NCBI RefSeq assembly: GCF_001424125.1
Contig: NZ_LMQI01000002.1
Location: 186,001-250,000 of the forward strand
Source of the DNA: Cellulomonas sp. Leaf395
GTDB taxonomy: Bacteria; Actinomycetota; Actinomycetes; Actinomycetales; Cellulomonadaceae
Direction of reading: 5' to 3'
Length of the DNA: 64,000 bases
Position numbers and translations under genes: made by a program. How positions within the stretch are numbered: position 1 is the first letter of the stretch; each line of letters begins with the position of its first letter. The notes beneath the pieces were generated by a model. The model made no database searches, was not told where the DNA came from, and worked only from the letters and a program-made list of their open reading frames with translations. Below, in pieces: positions 1-12,270 of this stretch.

Positions 1-195
1 GACGCCCTTCGGCGCGGACCGGGTCGTGACGTCCACGACGACCACGCCGACGCTCACCGGGCCCGCCAGCGAGCCGCGACCGACCTCGTCCATGCCGGCC
101 AGGAGCCGCGCACCGTCCCGCAGCAGCAGCCGCTCGTGGCGCAGGTGCGGCGCGACGCGTGGAGCGGTCGCCCTCGGTGCGGCGAGCAGGTTCAC
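1..195 (-). CDS. rnhB: Ribonuclease HII, N-terminal part (cut by window edge)
   Basis: The first 65 codons of RNase HII are present; the rest lies beyond base 1. The enzyme cleaves the RNA strand of RNA/DNA hybrids and removes misincorporated ribonucleotides. The translation holds the family signature [14 protein letters not shown] at residues 34-47, with the first two catalytic acids (Asp35, Glu36). The GTG start at 195 overlaps the lepB stop as GTGA, so the gene is probably translationally coupled to lepB, a common actinobacterial order. No alternative start gives as good a fit. The N-terminus before the motif is Arg/Leu-rich and of ordinary length. Confidence 0.9.
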   Translation of the reverse strand, partial: MNLLAAPRATAPRVAPHLRHERLLLRDGARLLAGMDEVGRGSLAGPVSVGVVVVDVTTRSAPKGV

Positions 196-1103
196 GGCTG
201 GTCGGGCACGTCCGCGAACGTGCTGGTCGGGTTGCGGAGCAGTCCCATGCGCTCGATGGGCCACACCGTCACGAAGGCCATGCCGACGACGTTGTCGACC
301 GGCACCGAGCCCCCGCCGGGCTTGCCCTGGTTGTAGCGGGAGTCCGACGAGTGGGACCGGTTGTCACCCATGACCCAGATGCTGTTCTCCGGCACCGTGA
401 CGTCGAACGCGATGTCGCTCGGCGCCACGCCCGCCGCCAGGTACGGCTCGTCGATCTCGACCCCGTTGACCGTCACCGGTCCACCTGCCACCGCGGAGAC
501 GTGGTCGCCGGGCAGGCCGATGAGGCGCTTGACCAGGTGCTCGTTGGCGTCGGCCGGATAGAGCCCGATGAACGTCAGAGCGGAGTTGATCGCACCTTGC
601 GCCGGGCCCGGGTCCGGTGCGGCGTCGGCCGGCAGCCAGCCGCCGGGGTCCTTGAAGACGACGATGTCACCGCGACGGAGGTCGAACGGGCCTGGCGTGA
701 GCTTGCTGACCAGGATCCGGTCGTGCTCGATCAGCGTGTCGTGCATCGACTGGCTCGGGATGAAGAACGCCTGCACCAGGAAGGTCTTGACCAGCAGCGA
801 CAGGATGATCGCGCTGACGAGGATGATCGCCGTCTCGCGCAGCAAGGACCCGGCGCCGCTCGGACGGCGGGCAGCCGCGTGCCGGCGCGAGGTCGAGTGG
901 TCCGCGTTCCGTCCGTCGTCGGGCACCGTCACGTCCGGCAACCGAGGCCCGGCGGAGCTCTGCTGGGCGCTTGCACCGGCTCCGTCGAGCGACTCCCGGC
1001 CCAGCCACGACGTGGGGGACGAGTCCTCGTCGAGGTCGCGGGGAGGTCGGTCGATCACCCGCACACTCTCGCATGCGCCGGCCCCAGACGCGCACACGCC
1101 CAC
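192..1103 (-). CDS. lepB: Signal peptidase I
   Basis: This membrane-anchored type I signal peptidase removes signal peptides from Sec- and Tat-exported proteins at the outer face of the membrane. A disordered cytoplasmic N-terminus of about 85 residues precedes one transmembrane helix at about 91-112. It is followed by the catalytic box IPSQSM (nucleophile Ser119), the box RRGDIVVF at 143-150, the general-base box [11 protein letters not shown] (Lys192) and the box [12 protein letters not shown] near 245. All catalytic boxes are intact. The start is uncertain: GTG codons at residues 14 and 16 follow a GAGAG purine run and would give a more typical N-terminus. The gene sits between rplS and rnhB. 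Confidence 0.95.
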   Translation of the reverse strand: MGVCASGAGACESVRVIDRPPRDLDEDSSPTSWLGRESLDGAGASAQQSSAGPRLPDVTVPDDGRNADHSTSRRHAAARRPSGAGSLLRETAIILVSAIILSLLVKTFLVQAFFIPSQSMHDTLIEHDRILVSKLTPGPFDLRRGDIVVFKDPGGWLPADAAPDPGPAQGAINSALTFIGLYPADANEHLVKRLIGLPGDHVSAVAGGPVTVNGVEIDEPYLAAGVAPSDIAFDVTVPENSIWVMGDNRSHSSDSRYNQGKPGGGSVPVDNVVGMAFVTVWPIERMGLLRNPTSTFADVPDQP

Positions 1104-1199
1104 CCCACGAGATCGCGAGTCGTGACCGGGTCATCGTCGCCATGACCCTTCGTCGACACCGCTGCGCCTATGACCAGGGCACGAGCGCTCCGGGACGCC

Positions 1200-1232
1200 G
1201 ACGGGCGACCACCGGATCGGTGGCCGCCCGTC
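1200..1232 (-). terminator. Hairpin after rplS
   Basis: Two 15-nt arms pair with one mismatch around a 3-nt loop (8 outer base pairs gacgggcg/cgcccgtc, then accaccg/cggtggc). The hairpin starts 22 nt past the rplS stop, in the gap before lepB. There is no U-tract, as is usual for high-GC actinobacterial terminators. Confidence 0.6.
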
Positions 1233-1254
1233 GGGACAGAGCGTGCGAGGAGGC

Positions 1255-1623
1255 TCAGGCCTTCTTCGCGGCGGGGGTGAAGTCGCGCTTCTCCTTGATC
1301 TTGGCCTTCTTGCCACGGAGCTTGCGCAGGTAGTACAGCTTCGCGCGCCGCACGTCGCCGCGCGTCACGACCTCGATCGAGTCCAGGCTCGGGGAGTGCA
1401 CGGGGAACGTGCGCTCGACGCCGACCTGGAAGCTGACCTTGCGGACCGTGAACGTCTCACGGACACCGTCGCCCTGGCGGGCGATGACGACGCCCTGGAA
1501 CGCCTGGATGCGGGAGCGGTTGCCCTCCACGACCTTGACGTTGACCTTGAGCGTGTCGCCGGCGCGGAACTCCGGGATGTCGGACCGCAGCGATGCTGCG
1601 TCGACCTGGTCCAGCGTGTGCAT
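1255..1623 (-). CDS. rplS: 50S ribosomal protein L19
   Basis: This large-subunit ribosomal protein lies near the 30S-50S interface. The 122-residue product has the L19 hallmarks in order: [16 protein letters not shown] near residue 20, the [14 protein letters not shown] stretch near 38, and the basic [17 protein letters not shown] tail. Its length is normal for the family. It follows trmD, as in many bacteria, but with a 235-base gap holding a long-armed inverted repeat, so it may have its own promoter. A strong hairpin follows the gene. Confidence 0.97.
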   Translation of the reverse strand: MHTLDQVDAASLRSDIPEFRAGDTLKVNVKVVEGNRSRIQAFQGVVIARQGDGVRETFTVRKVSFQVGVERTFPVHSPSLDSIEVVTRGDVRRAKLYYLRKLRGKKAKIKEKRDFTPAAKKA

Positions 1624-1765
1624 GTGATGTCACTTCCCCGCCCTGCCACAGGTCAGGAACGTCGTCGAGGGCGTCTCGGTCACCCTCTGCAGGGCAGGAC
1701 CGGCGTCCTTGGTCTGATGGTCTGGTGCGTCCGGGCGAATCCCCGGGTGGTCGTGATCGTCTCCC

Positions 1766-1814
1766 CTGTGGCAGAGACGCAACCTGCGCGCACCAACGGG
1801 CAAGTCTGCCACAG
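1766..1814 (-). promoter_or_regulatory. Inverted repeat in the trmD-rplS gap
   Basis: Perfect 10-base arms (ctgtggcaga at 1766-1775 and tctgccacag at 1805-1814) flank a 29-base loop. It sits 45 bases past the trmD stop and about 140 bases before the rplS start. It could be a trmD terminator or a structured rplS leader. The long loop makes a simple terminator less likely. Its function is not shown by the sequence alone. Confidence 0.4.
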
Positions 1815-1858
1815 AGGCCGCACCCACGGTAAATCGGGTGCTCAACATCACGCGGGGC

Positions 1859-2629
1859 TCACGGACGGGCGAGGCGTCCGTCCACGAGCTGCCAGCCGAG
1901 CGCCTCGAGCAGGGCGAGATCGTGCTTGTCGAGCCCGTCGACGGGCAGTTGCGCGATGAGGTCCGGCCGACGCGCAGCCGTCCGCTCGAGCGCGGTGTCC
2001 CGGCGCCATCGTGCGATCCGGGCGTGGTGCCCGGACAGGAGCACCTCGGGGACGTCCAGCCCCGCCCACGCCGGTGGCTTGGTGTAGACGGGGTACTCGA
2101 GAAGACCCGCCGCACCGTGAGACTCCTCGACCAGCGACTCCGGGTTGCCGACGACCCCGGGCAGCAGGCGCGCGACGGCCTCGACGACGACCAGCGCGGC
2201 CACCTCACCGCCGTTGAGCACGTAGTCGCCGAGGGAGAGCTCGGTGACACGGACGCGGGAGCGGTAGTGCTCGGCCACCCGCGCGTCGATCCCCTCGTAC
2301 CGACCGCACGCCACGACCAGATGGCTCTCGCCCGCCAGCGCCTCGGCGGTGCGCTGGGTGAACGGCTCCCCCGACGGCGTCGGCACCAGCAGGTGCGCCT
2401 CGTCGTCGAGGAGCGCGTCCAGCGCGGTCCCCCACACGTCGGGGCGCATGACCATGCCCGCACCGCCGCCGAACGGGGTGTCGTCCACGGTCCGGTGCCG
2501 GTCCGTGGTCGAGTCCCGCAGGTCGTGCACGCGCAGGTCGAGCAGACCGCTCGTGCGCGCCTTGCCGACGAGTGAGAGCTCGAGCGGAGCCAGGTACTCG
2601 GGAAAGATCGAGACGACGTCGATGCGCAC
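1859..2629 (-). CDS. trmD: tRNA (guanine-N1)-methyltransferase
   Basis: TrmD uses S-adenosylmethionine to methylate G37 of tRNAs, which prevents frameshifting. The 256-residue product has the SPOUT trefoil-knot motifs: [10 protein letters not shown] at 52-61, PSGEPF near 85-90, CGRYEGID at 108-115 and [12 protein letters not shown] at 131-142. The GTG start at 2629 was chosen because the protein then opens with the family-typical [13 protein letters not shown] and begins one base after the rimM stop. The reading frame stays open further upstream, but that part overlaps rimM. It belongs to the rpsP-khpA-rimM-trmD unit. Confidence 0.96.
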   Translation of the reverse strand: MRIDVVSIFPEYLAPLELSLVGKARTSGLLDLRVHDLRDSTTDRHRTVDDTPFGGGAGMVMRPDVWGTALDALLDDEAHLLVPTPSGEPFTQRTAEALAGESHLVVACGRYEGIDARVAEHYRSRVRVTELSLGDYVLNGGEVAALVVVEAVARLLPGVVGNPESLVEESHGAAGLLEYPVYTKPPAWAGLDVPEVLLSGHHARIARWRRDTALERTAARRPDLIAQLPVDGLDKHDLALLEALGWQLVDGRLARP

Positions 2630-2630
2630 G

Positions 2631-3191
2631 TCAGTTGTCGTCTGCGTCTCGGGGCAGGACCGTCTCCTCGGACACGACCAGGTTGGCGGCGTCGGAGGCG
2701 AGCAGACCACCGGGCGGGTCGATGACCACGCGGCCGCCGGCGACGTCGACGACGGGCACGATCGCCTTCACGAACGGGATGAGGGTCCGCGCGCCGTCGG
2801 GCTCGCGCAGGACCAGCATGTCGTGCGCCGGCAGGTGCTCGAGCCCGACGATCTCGCCCAGCACCCGGCCGTCGGCGTGCTCCGCGCGCAGCCCGGCGAG
2901 CTCGTGCGGGTACCAGGCGTCGTCCTCGTCGGAGCTGTCCTCGTCGACCACCAGCTCGGTCCCACGCATCGCCTCGGCCGTCGTCCGGTCGGTGATCTGC
3001 GCGAACGTCACGTACCAGCGGTCCTGCTGGGTGCGCGTGCTCACCACAGTCAGTGGTCCCCGCGCCGCCGGTTCGGTGGCGAGCACCGCGCCGACGCCGA
3101 ACCGGTCCTCGGGGTTGTCGGTGCGCAGGTCGAGGGCGACCTCTCCACGCAGGCCGTGGGCACGGCCGATCCGCGCGACGGTCAGCTGCAT
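2631..3191 (-). CDS. rimM: 16S rRNA processing protein RimM
   Basis: RimM is a 30S assembly factor that binds ribosomal protein S19 and helps mature the 16S rRNA head. The 186 residues form an N-terminal RimM domain ([13 protein letters not shown] at about 8-20) and a C-terminal PRC-barrel ([21 protein letters not shown] near 110-130, then [13 protein letters not shown]). An acidic stretch [11 protein letters not shown] links the two domains. The gene lies between khpA, from which it is separated by a strong hairpin, and trmD, which starts one base after its stop. Confidence 0.96.
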   Translation of the reverse strand: MQLTVARIGRAHGLRGEVALDLRTDNPEDRFGVGAVLATEPAARGPLTVVSTRTQQDRWYVTFAQITDRTTAEAMRGTELVVDEDSSDEDDAWYPHELAGLRAEHADGRVLGEIVGLEHLPAHDMLVLREPDGARTLIPFVKAIVPVVDVAGGRVVIDPPGGLLASDAANLVVSEETVLPRDADDN

Positions 3192-3244
3192 GGAAGTTCC
3201 TCACGTTCGGGCACGGGGTGTCGGTCAGGTGGTCAGACATGGCG

Positions 3245-3278
3245 AAGGCCCGGTCCCCAGGTTAGGGGACCGGGCCTT
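3245..3278 (-). terminator. Perfect hairpin between khpA and rimM
   Basis: A 14-bp perfect stem (aaggcccggtcccc / ggggaccgggcctt) closes a 6-base loop. It begins 10 bases after the khpA stop and lies about 55 bases before the rimM start. Its position inside the rpsP-trmD operon suggests partial termination that separates rpsP-khpA from rimM-trmD expression. Confidence 0.75.
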
Positions 3279-3288
3279 GCGCGATGGT

Positions 3289-3528
3289 TCAGCGCCGGTC
3301 GACGTCCACGACGTCGACGCGGACGGCGCCGTCCGTCGAGAGCGCGCCGACGACGGTGCGCAGCGCGCGGGCCGTCCGACCGCCACGGCCGATGACTCGG
3401 CCGAGGTCGTCGGGGTGCACGCGCACCTCGAGCAGGTCGCCACGACGCAGCGTCGACGCGTTCACGCGGACGTCGTCCGGGTGGTCGACGATGCCACGCA
3501 CCAGGTGCTCGAGAGCGTCGGCGAGCAT
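3289..3528 (-). CDS. khpA: KH-domain RNA-binding protein KhpA
   Basis: This small single-KH RNA-binding protein (79 residues) is of the KhpA/YlqC type, which binds cellular RNAs and works with KhpB (Jag) in firmicutes. The KH signature is RVIGRGGRTARALRTVV, with the GxxG loop GRGG at residues 47-50. The gene lies directly after rpsP, its conserved position, and its ATG overlaps the rpsP stop by one base. A strong hairpin follows. Confidence 0.95.
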   Translation of the reverse strand: MLADALEHLVRGIVDHPDDVRVNASTLRRGDLLEVRVHPDDLGRVIGRGGRTARALRTVVGALSTDGAVRVDVVDVDRR

Positions 3529-3953
3529 CAGGCCTGCTCGTCCTCGGCGGGAGCCTCGGCAGCGGCGGCCTTCTGCGAGGCAGCCTTCTCGGACGCCTTG
3601 GCCTTGGCCTTCTCGGCGTCGAGCGCGACGGCGTCGATGGCAGCCTTCGGGTCGACCTTGTCGGCCTTGGTGCGCAGGGTGCCCTCCTGGCCGGGGAGGT
3701 TCTTGAACTTCTGCCAGTCACCGGTGATCTTGAGGAGCACGGCGACCTGTTCGGTCGGCTGCGCGCCGACGCCGAGCCAGTACTGCGCACGCTCGGAGTT
3801 GACCTCGATGAATGAGGGCTCCTCGGTGGGGTGGTACTTGCCGATCTCCTCGATCACGCGGCCGTCGCGCTTGGTGCGCGAGTCGGCGACGACGATGCGG
3901 TAGTACGGAGCGCGGATCTTGCCGAGACGCTTGAGGCGGATCTTGGTGGCCAC
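3528..3953 (-). CDS. rpsP: 30S ribosomal protein S16
   Basis: S16 is a small-subunit assembly protein. The core [26 protein letters not shown] matches the family exactly, with [15 protein letters not shown] and [15 protein letters not shown] following. The GTG start at 3953 was chosen because the core begins there and AGGAGAAG lies upstream; longer in-frame starts would add unrelated residues. Beyond residue 95 there is an Ala/Lys/Glu-rich tail, giving 141 residues against about 82 in Escherichia coli. Such tails are common in actinobacteria. Confidence 0.96.
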   Translation of the reverse strand: MATKIRLKRLGKIRAPYYRIVVADSRTKRDGRVIEEIGKYHPTEEPSFIEVNSERAQYWLGVGAQPTEQVAVLLKITGDWQKFKNLPGQEGTLRTKADKVDPKAAIDAVALDAEKAKAKASEKAASQKAAAAEAPAEDEQA

Positions 3954-4083
3954 GGTGTGGTCTTCTCCTGATGTCTGCTGTGGGTGACCTCTCCGCGCAT
4001 TGCCCGTGGGGTGGGCGCGCCGGGAAGGTCGGGGACACGACGAACGCAGGTAGAGGGGCTGCGGACGCCGGGTACAGCCGACC

Positions 4084-4113
4084 ATTGTGCCAGATGTGGT
4101 GGGCCGGTCCCAA
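4084..4113 (-). promoter_or_regulatory. Candidate rpsP promoter
   Basis: Read on the minus strand, TTGGGA (4113-4108) and CACAAT (4089-4084) are separated by 18 bases. Each matches the sigma-70 consensus at four of six positions. The site lies about 130 bases upstream of rpsP in the only gap before this ribosomal operon. No start site evidence is available. Confidence 0.4.
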
Positions 4114-4138
4114 CCATGTCGCCCAGGTCACCGACGTC

Positions 4139-5221
4139 TCAGACGACCGCTCCTCGCAGCACCACCGCGCGGGGTGCGCCGAGCACACCGATGTCCTCGC
4201 GTGGGTCGGCCCCGAAGACGACGAGATCCGCCGACGCGCCCTCGCCGAGCCCCTCAGCGCCCAGCCACGCGCGCGTGCGCCAGCTGGCCGCGGCCACCAC
4301 GTCGCGGGCGGGGATGCCCGCGCGGACCAGCTCCGCGGCCTCGTCGGCGATCTTGCCGTGCCCGATGGTCCCGCCGGCGTCCGTGCCGACGAGCACGGGC
4401 ACCCCCGCCTCGTACAGGTCACGGACGAGCGCGTAGCGGTGGGCGTGCAGCGCGCGCATCCGCGCGGCGAACAGCGGGTAGCGAGATCCTTGCGCGGCGA
4501 TGGCCTCGAACTGCCCGATCTGCAGCAGCGTCGCGGTGACCGGGATGCCGGCGGCGGCGATCCGGTCGATGTGGTCGGGAGTCGCACCCGTGGCGTGCTC
4601 GAGGCAGTCGATGCCGGCGTCGAGGAGCGCGTCGAGCGACTCCGTCGCGAAGGTGTGGGCGGTGACCCGGGCGCCCGCCGCATGCGCGGCGGCCACGGCG
4701 TCGGCCAGCACATCCGCGGGCCACAGCGGGCGCAGGTCGCCGTCGGCGCCCAGGTCGCGGTCGATCCAGTCCGCGACCAGCTTGACCCAGCCGTCGCCTC
4801 GCGCTGCCTCCTCGCGGACGGCCGACGGCAGCTGGTCGACGGACTCGAGCTCACGCCCGTAGTGCCGCAGGTACCGCTTGGGGCGGGCGAGATGCCGGCC
4901 CGCGCGGATCAGGCGCGGCAGGTCGTCGCGGTCGTGCACCCAGCCGGTGTCGGCGGGCGAGCCCGCGTCCCGGACGAGCAGCACTCCCGAGTCACGGTCG
5001 GCGAGAGCCTGCTTCTCGGCCGTGCCGTCGTCCACGGGGCCGTCCGAGGCGAGACCGATGTGGCAGTGCACGTCGACCAGCCCGGGCAGCACCCAGCCCT
5101 CGAGCACGGCGTCGGGCGTCGCCGACGGACGATCGAACGTGATCCGGCCGCCGACGACCCACGCCTCGCCGACCTCACGCTCGTCGTCGAGGACGACCGT
5201 GCCGCGCAGGTGCAGGACCAC
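4139..5221 (-). CDS. Amidohydrolase family protein (imidazolonepropionase-like)
   Basis: This metal-dependent hydrolase of the amidohydrolase superfamily has an unknown substrate. The visible metal-site residues are the HxH pair (His52, His54 in VDVHCH), a Lys147 that may be carbamylated (DGWVKLV), His189 (VTAHTF), His209 (CLEHATG) and Asp281 (VGTDAGG), in the usual TIM-barrel order. Its 360 residues are a normal length. It begins with GTG six bases after the ffh stop, so it probably shares the ffh transcript. The pairing with ffh and rpsP seems to be positional rather than functional. Cytosolic, with no signal peptide. Confidence 0.85.
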   Translation of the reverse strand: MVLHLRGTVVLDDEREVGEAWVVGGRITFDRPSATPDAVLEGWVLPGLVDVHCHIGLASDGPVDDGTAEKQALADRDSGVLLVRDAGSPADTGWVHDRDDLPRLIRAGRHLARPKRYLRHYGRELESVDQLPSAVREEAARGDGWVKLVADWIDRDLGADGDLRPLWPADVLADAVAAAHAAGARVTAHTFATESLDALLDAGIDCLEHATGATPDHIDRIAAAGIPVTATLLQIGQFEAIAAQGSRYPLFAARMRALHAHRYALVRDLYEAGVPVLVGTDAGGTIGHGKIADEAAELVRAGIPARDVVAAASWRTRAWLGAEGLGEGASADLVVFGADPREDIGVLGAPRAVVLRGAVV

Positions 5222-5227
5222 GTGGGC

Positions 5228-6820
5228 TCAGCGTCCGCCGAGGAAGCGGTCCAGCCCTGCCGGCAGCTCGATCTCGGCCGGCTGAGCGGGTTCTGCCTTG
5301 GGTGCGATGCCGAACGCGGAACCCTGCGGTGCGGCCGGCTTGCTCGTGATGCCCCGCTCCTGCTCCGCGCGCTTCGCCGGGTTGCCCGACTTGCCCTTGA
5401 CCTTGCGCACCGGCGCCGCAGAGCGGCCGCGCGACTTCTTGCCGCCCATGCCGGGCAGGTTGCCCATGCCCGGAGGCATGCCGGGCATGCCTCCACCCTT
5501 GGCCATCTGGCGCATCATCTTCTGCGCGCCGTCGAACCGCTCCAGCAGCTGGTTGACGTCGCTCGGCTTGGTGCCGGAACCGGCCGCGATGCGGGACCGG
5601 CGCGAGCCGTTGATGATCTTCGGGGTCCGGCGTTCGGCCGGAGTCATCGAGCGGATGATCGCCTCGATGCGGTCCACCTCGCGCTCGTCGAAGTTGTCGA
5701 GCGCCTCCCGCATCTGCCCCATGCCGGGCAGCATGCCCATCATCTTCTTCAGCGGTCCCGCGCTGCGCAGCTGCTGCATCTGCGTCAGGAAGTCCTCGAG
5801 CGTGAGGTCCTTCCCGGACGCCAGCTTGTCCACCATCTCCTCGGCCTGGCCGGCGTCGAACGCCTTCTCGGCCTGCTCGATGAGCGTGAGGACGTCGCCC
5901 ATGTCGAGGATCCGCGACGCCATGCGGTCGGGGTGGAACACCTCGAACTCGGTGAGCTTCTCGCCGGTGGACGCGTACATGATCGGCTTGCCGGTCACGC
6001 TGGCGACCGACAGCGCAGCGCCACCGCGGGCATCACCGTCGAGCTTGGACAGCACCACGCCGGTGAACCCGACACCGTCCGCGAACGCCTGCGCGGTGGT
6101 GACCGCGTCCTGGCCGATCATCGCGTCGATGACGAAGAGGATCTCGTCCGGGTCGAGCGCGTCGCGGATGTCCGACGCCTGCTGCATCAGCTCAGCATCG
6201 ACGCCGAGGCGACCGGCCGTGTCGACGATCAGGACGTCGTGCAGCTTCGTCTTGGCGGTCGCCAGGCCCTCGCGCGCGACGGCGACGGGGTCCGCACCGA
6301 ACGGCAGGAGGTCCTCGCTGCCCTGGTTGCCGGGGTGCGGGGCGAACACGGGCACGCCCGCGCGCTCCCCCACCACCTGGAGCTGGGTGACGGCGTTCGG
6401 ACGCTGGAGGTCCGCCGCGACGAGCAGCGGCGTGTGGCCCTGACCCTTCAGGTGCAGAGCGAGCTTGCCGGCGAGCGTCGTCTTGCCCGCACCCTGCAGG
6501 CCGGCGAGCAGGATGACCGTCGGCGGGTTCTTGGCGAGGTTCAGCGTGCGCGTCTGGCCACCGAGGATGGCGACGAGCTCCTCGTTGACGATCTTGACGA
6601 CCTGCTGCGCCGGGTTCAGCGCGCCGGACACCTCGACCGACAGCGCGCGCTCGCGCACCGCGCCCGTGAACGACCGGACGACGGGGACAGCGACGTCGGC
6701 GTCGAGCAGGGCTCGGCGGATCTCGCGCACCGTGGCGTCGATGTCCGCCTCGGACAGCCGGCCCTTGGTGCGCAGGTTCTTGAAGGTCGACGTCAGTCGG
6801 TCGGACAGGGTGGCGAACAC
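5228..6820 (-). CDS. ffh: Signal recognition particle protein Ffh (SRP54)
   Basis: Ffh is the GTPase that binds signal sequences on translating ribosomes and docks with FtsY. It has an N helical bundle (1-95), a G domain with P-loop GLQGAGKTT at 107-115, DTAGRLGVD, and the closing loop SKLDGDARGG. The methionine-rich M domain (from about 325) contains MMGMLPGMGQM, GSRRSRIAAGSG and QKMMRQMAKGGGMPGMPPGMG. The tail is Lys/Arg-rich and extends to residue 530, longer than in Escherichia coli. The GTG start follows a GAGGA purine run. Its receptor gene ftsY lies 4 kb away on the same strand. Confidence 0.97.
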   Translation of the reverse strand: MFATLSDRLTSTFKNLRTKGRLSEADIDATVREIRRALLDADVAVPVVRSFTGAVRERALSVEVSGALNPAQQVVKIVNEELVAILGGQTRTLNLAKNPPTVILLAGLQGAGKTTLAGKLALHLKGQGHTPLLVAADLQRPNAVTQLQVVGERAGVPVFAPHPGNQGSEDLLPFGADPVAVAREGLATAKTKLHDVLIVDTAGRLGVDAELMQQASDIRDALDPDEILFVIDAMIGQDAVTTAQAFADGVGFTGVVLSKLDGDARGGAALSVASVTGKPIMYASTGEKLTEFEVFHPDRMASRILDMGDVLTLIEQAEKAFDAGQAEEMVDKLASGKDLTLEDFLTQMQQLRSAGPLKKMMGMLPGMGQMREALDNFDEREVDRIEAIIRSMTPAERRTPKIINGSRRSRIAAGSGTKPSDVNQLLERFDGAQKMMRQMAKGGGMPGMPPGMGNLPGMGGKKSRGRSAAPVRKVKGKSGNPAKRAEQERGITSKPAAPQGSAFGIAPKAEPAQPAEIELPAGLDRFLGGR

Positions 6821-6844
6821 CTGCGGGTCCTCACGCTTCGGGTT

Positions 6845-10312
<3,468 letters not shown>

Positions 10313-10398
10313 CGAGATCGCCTCTCCACTCGCCAGCCGGGGGTGGCTGGTCCGGGGATCACAGTCGACGAACGGGATTTCCGTCAGAGGCGAAGGAG

Positions 10399-10425
10399 GT
10401 TACGTCGGTGTGACAAGCCTCACCC
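10399..10425. promoter_or_regulatory. Possible GlnR-type nitrogen control site upstream of amt
   Basis: On the plus strand, GTTAC (10399-10403), six bases, GTGAC (10410-10414), six bases and CACCC follow an 11-base rhythm. Actinobacterial GlnR sites have the form GTnAC-n6-GaAAC with that spacing. The first half fits and the second only partly. The site is 87 bases upstream of amt, a known GlnR target in streptomycetes. Nothing else was recognised in the 10313-10570 gap. Confidence 0.3.
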
Positions 10426-10570
10426 GCACGTAAACGTTCGGTTTCGTGGTGATCGGACGTCCAGGAACAGGCGGTCCCTGTCATCCCTGGATCCGATGGT
10501 CGGGACCAGCCTGCGCTCCGCTCCGGGCGCGTGCCGCTGGCGCGACCCACACCCTCCGCTGCACTCCCGC

Positions 10571-11779
<1,209 letters not shown>

Positions 11780-11837
11780 CGGGACAGTGTGTCTGGCGGC
11801 GGGCTCAGGACGCGAACCGGCGCGTCACGACGGTGTC

Positions 11838-11860
11838 CCGCGACCGTCTAGCGGTCGCGG
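11838..11860 (-). terminator. Hairpin before ftsY
   Basis: Perfect 9-base arms (ccgcgaccg / cggtcgcgg) surround the loop tctag. The loop contains the stop codon of the 109-residue membrane protein gene. It probably attenuates read-through into ftsY, which begins 58 bases on. Confidence 0.5.
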
Positions 11861-12177
11861 CGGCCCGGCAGGACGCCGGTGGCCTTCTCCTTGGCGCGCT
11901 GGAGGGTGGCCGCCAGGTCGTCCACCTGGAGGTACGCCTCTCCCTCGTCGACCGTCTCGCGCAGGAACTGGGCCAGCGAGAGGTCGACGGGCTCGACGGC
12001 GGCCGCCGCGGCCGCGGCCTGCTGGTCGGCATCGGGGTTGGTGCGGCCCGTCCACCCGCTGCGGAACGTGGCGAGCGGCGACTCGCGCTCGTCCTTCCGC
12101 GCCGCGTAGACGCTGGCGCCGATCAGGACGGCTGCGGCGACGAGGACGGCAAGGAGGATCGCGACGAGGACAGCCAT
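11848..12177 (-). CDS. Small single-pass membrane protein, unknown function
   Basis: This 109-residue protein has one N-terminal transmembrane helix (about 3-25, LVAILLAVLVAAAVLIGASVY), then a basic/acidic stretch (ARKDERES), an alanine run (A x7 near 55) and a soluble tail with a possible helix pair (SLAQFLRETVDEGEAYLQ, LAATLQRAKEKATG). The family was not recognised. It lies between smc and ftsY on the same strand. Codon use is like that of its neighbours, and the frame has a clean ATG start, so it is likely a real gene. Confidence 0.7.
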   Translation of the reverse strand: MAVLVAILLAVLVAAAVLIGASVYAARKDERESPLATFRSGWTGRTNPDADQQAAAAAAAVEPVDLSLAQFLRETVDEGEAYLQVDDLAATLQRAKEKATGVLPGRRDR

Positions 12178-12270
12178 GACACCAGTGTCCCCGCCCTTCG
12201 GGGGTCAGTCATCGATCGACGCACTGGTGGCGCCGAACGGCACACAATCTCCACAGGCGGACCCGGACCG

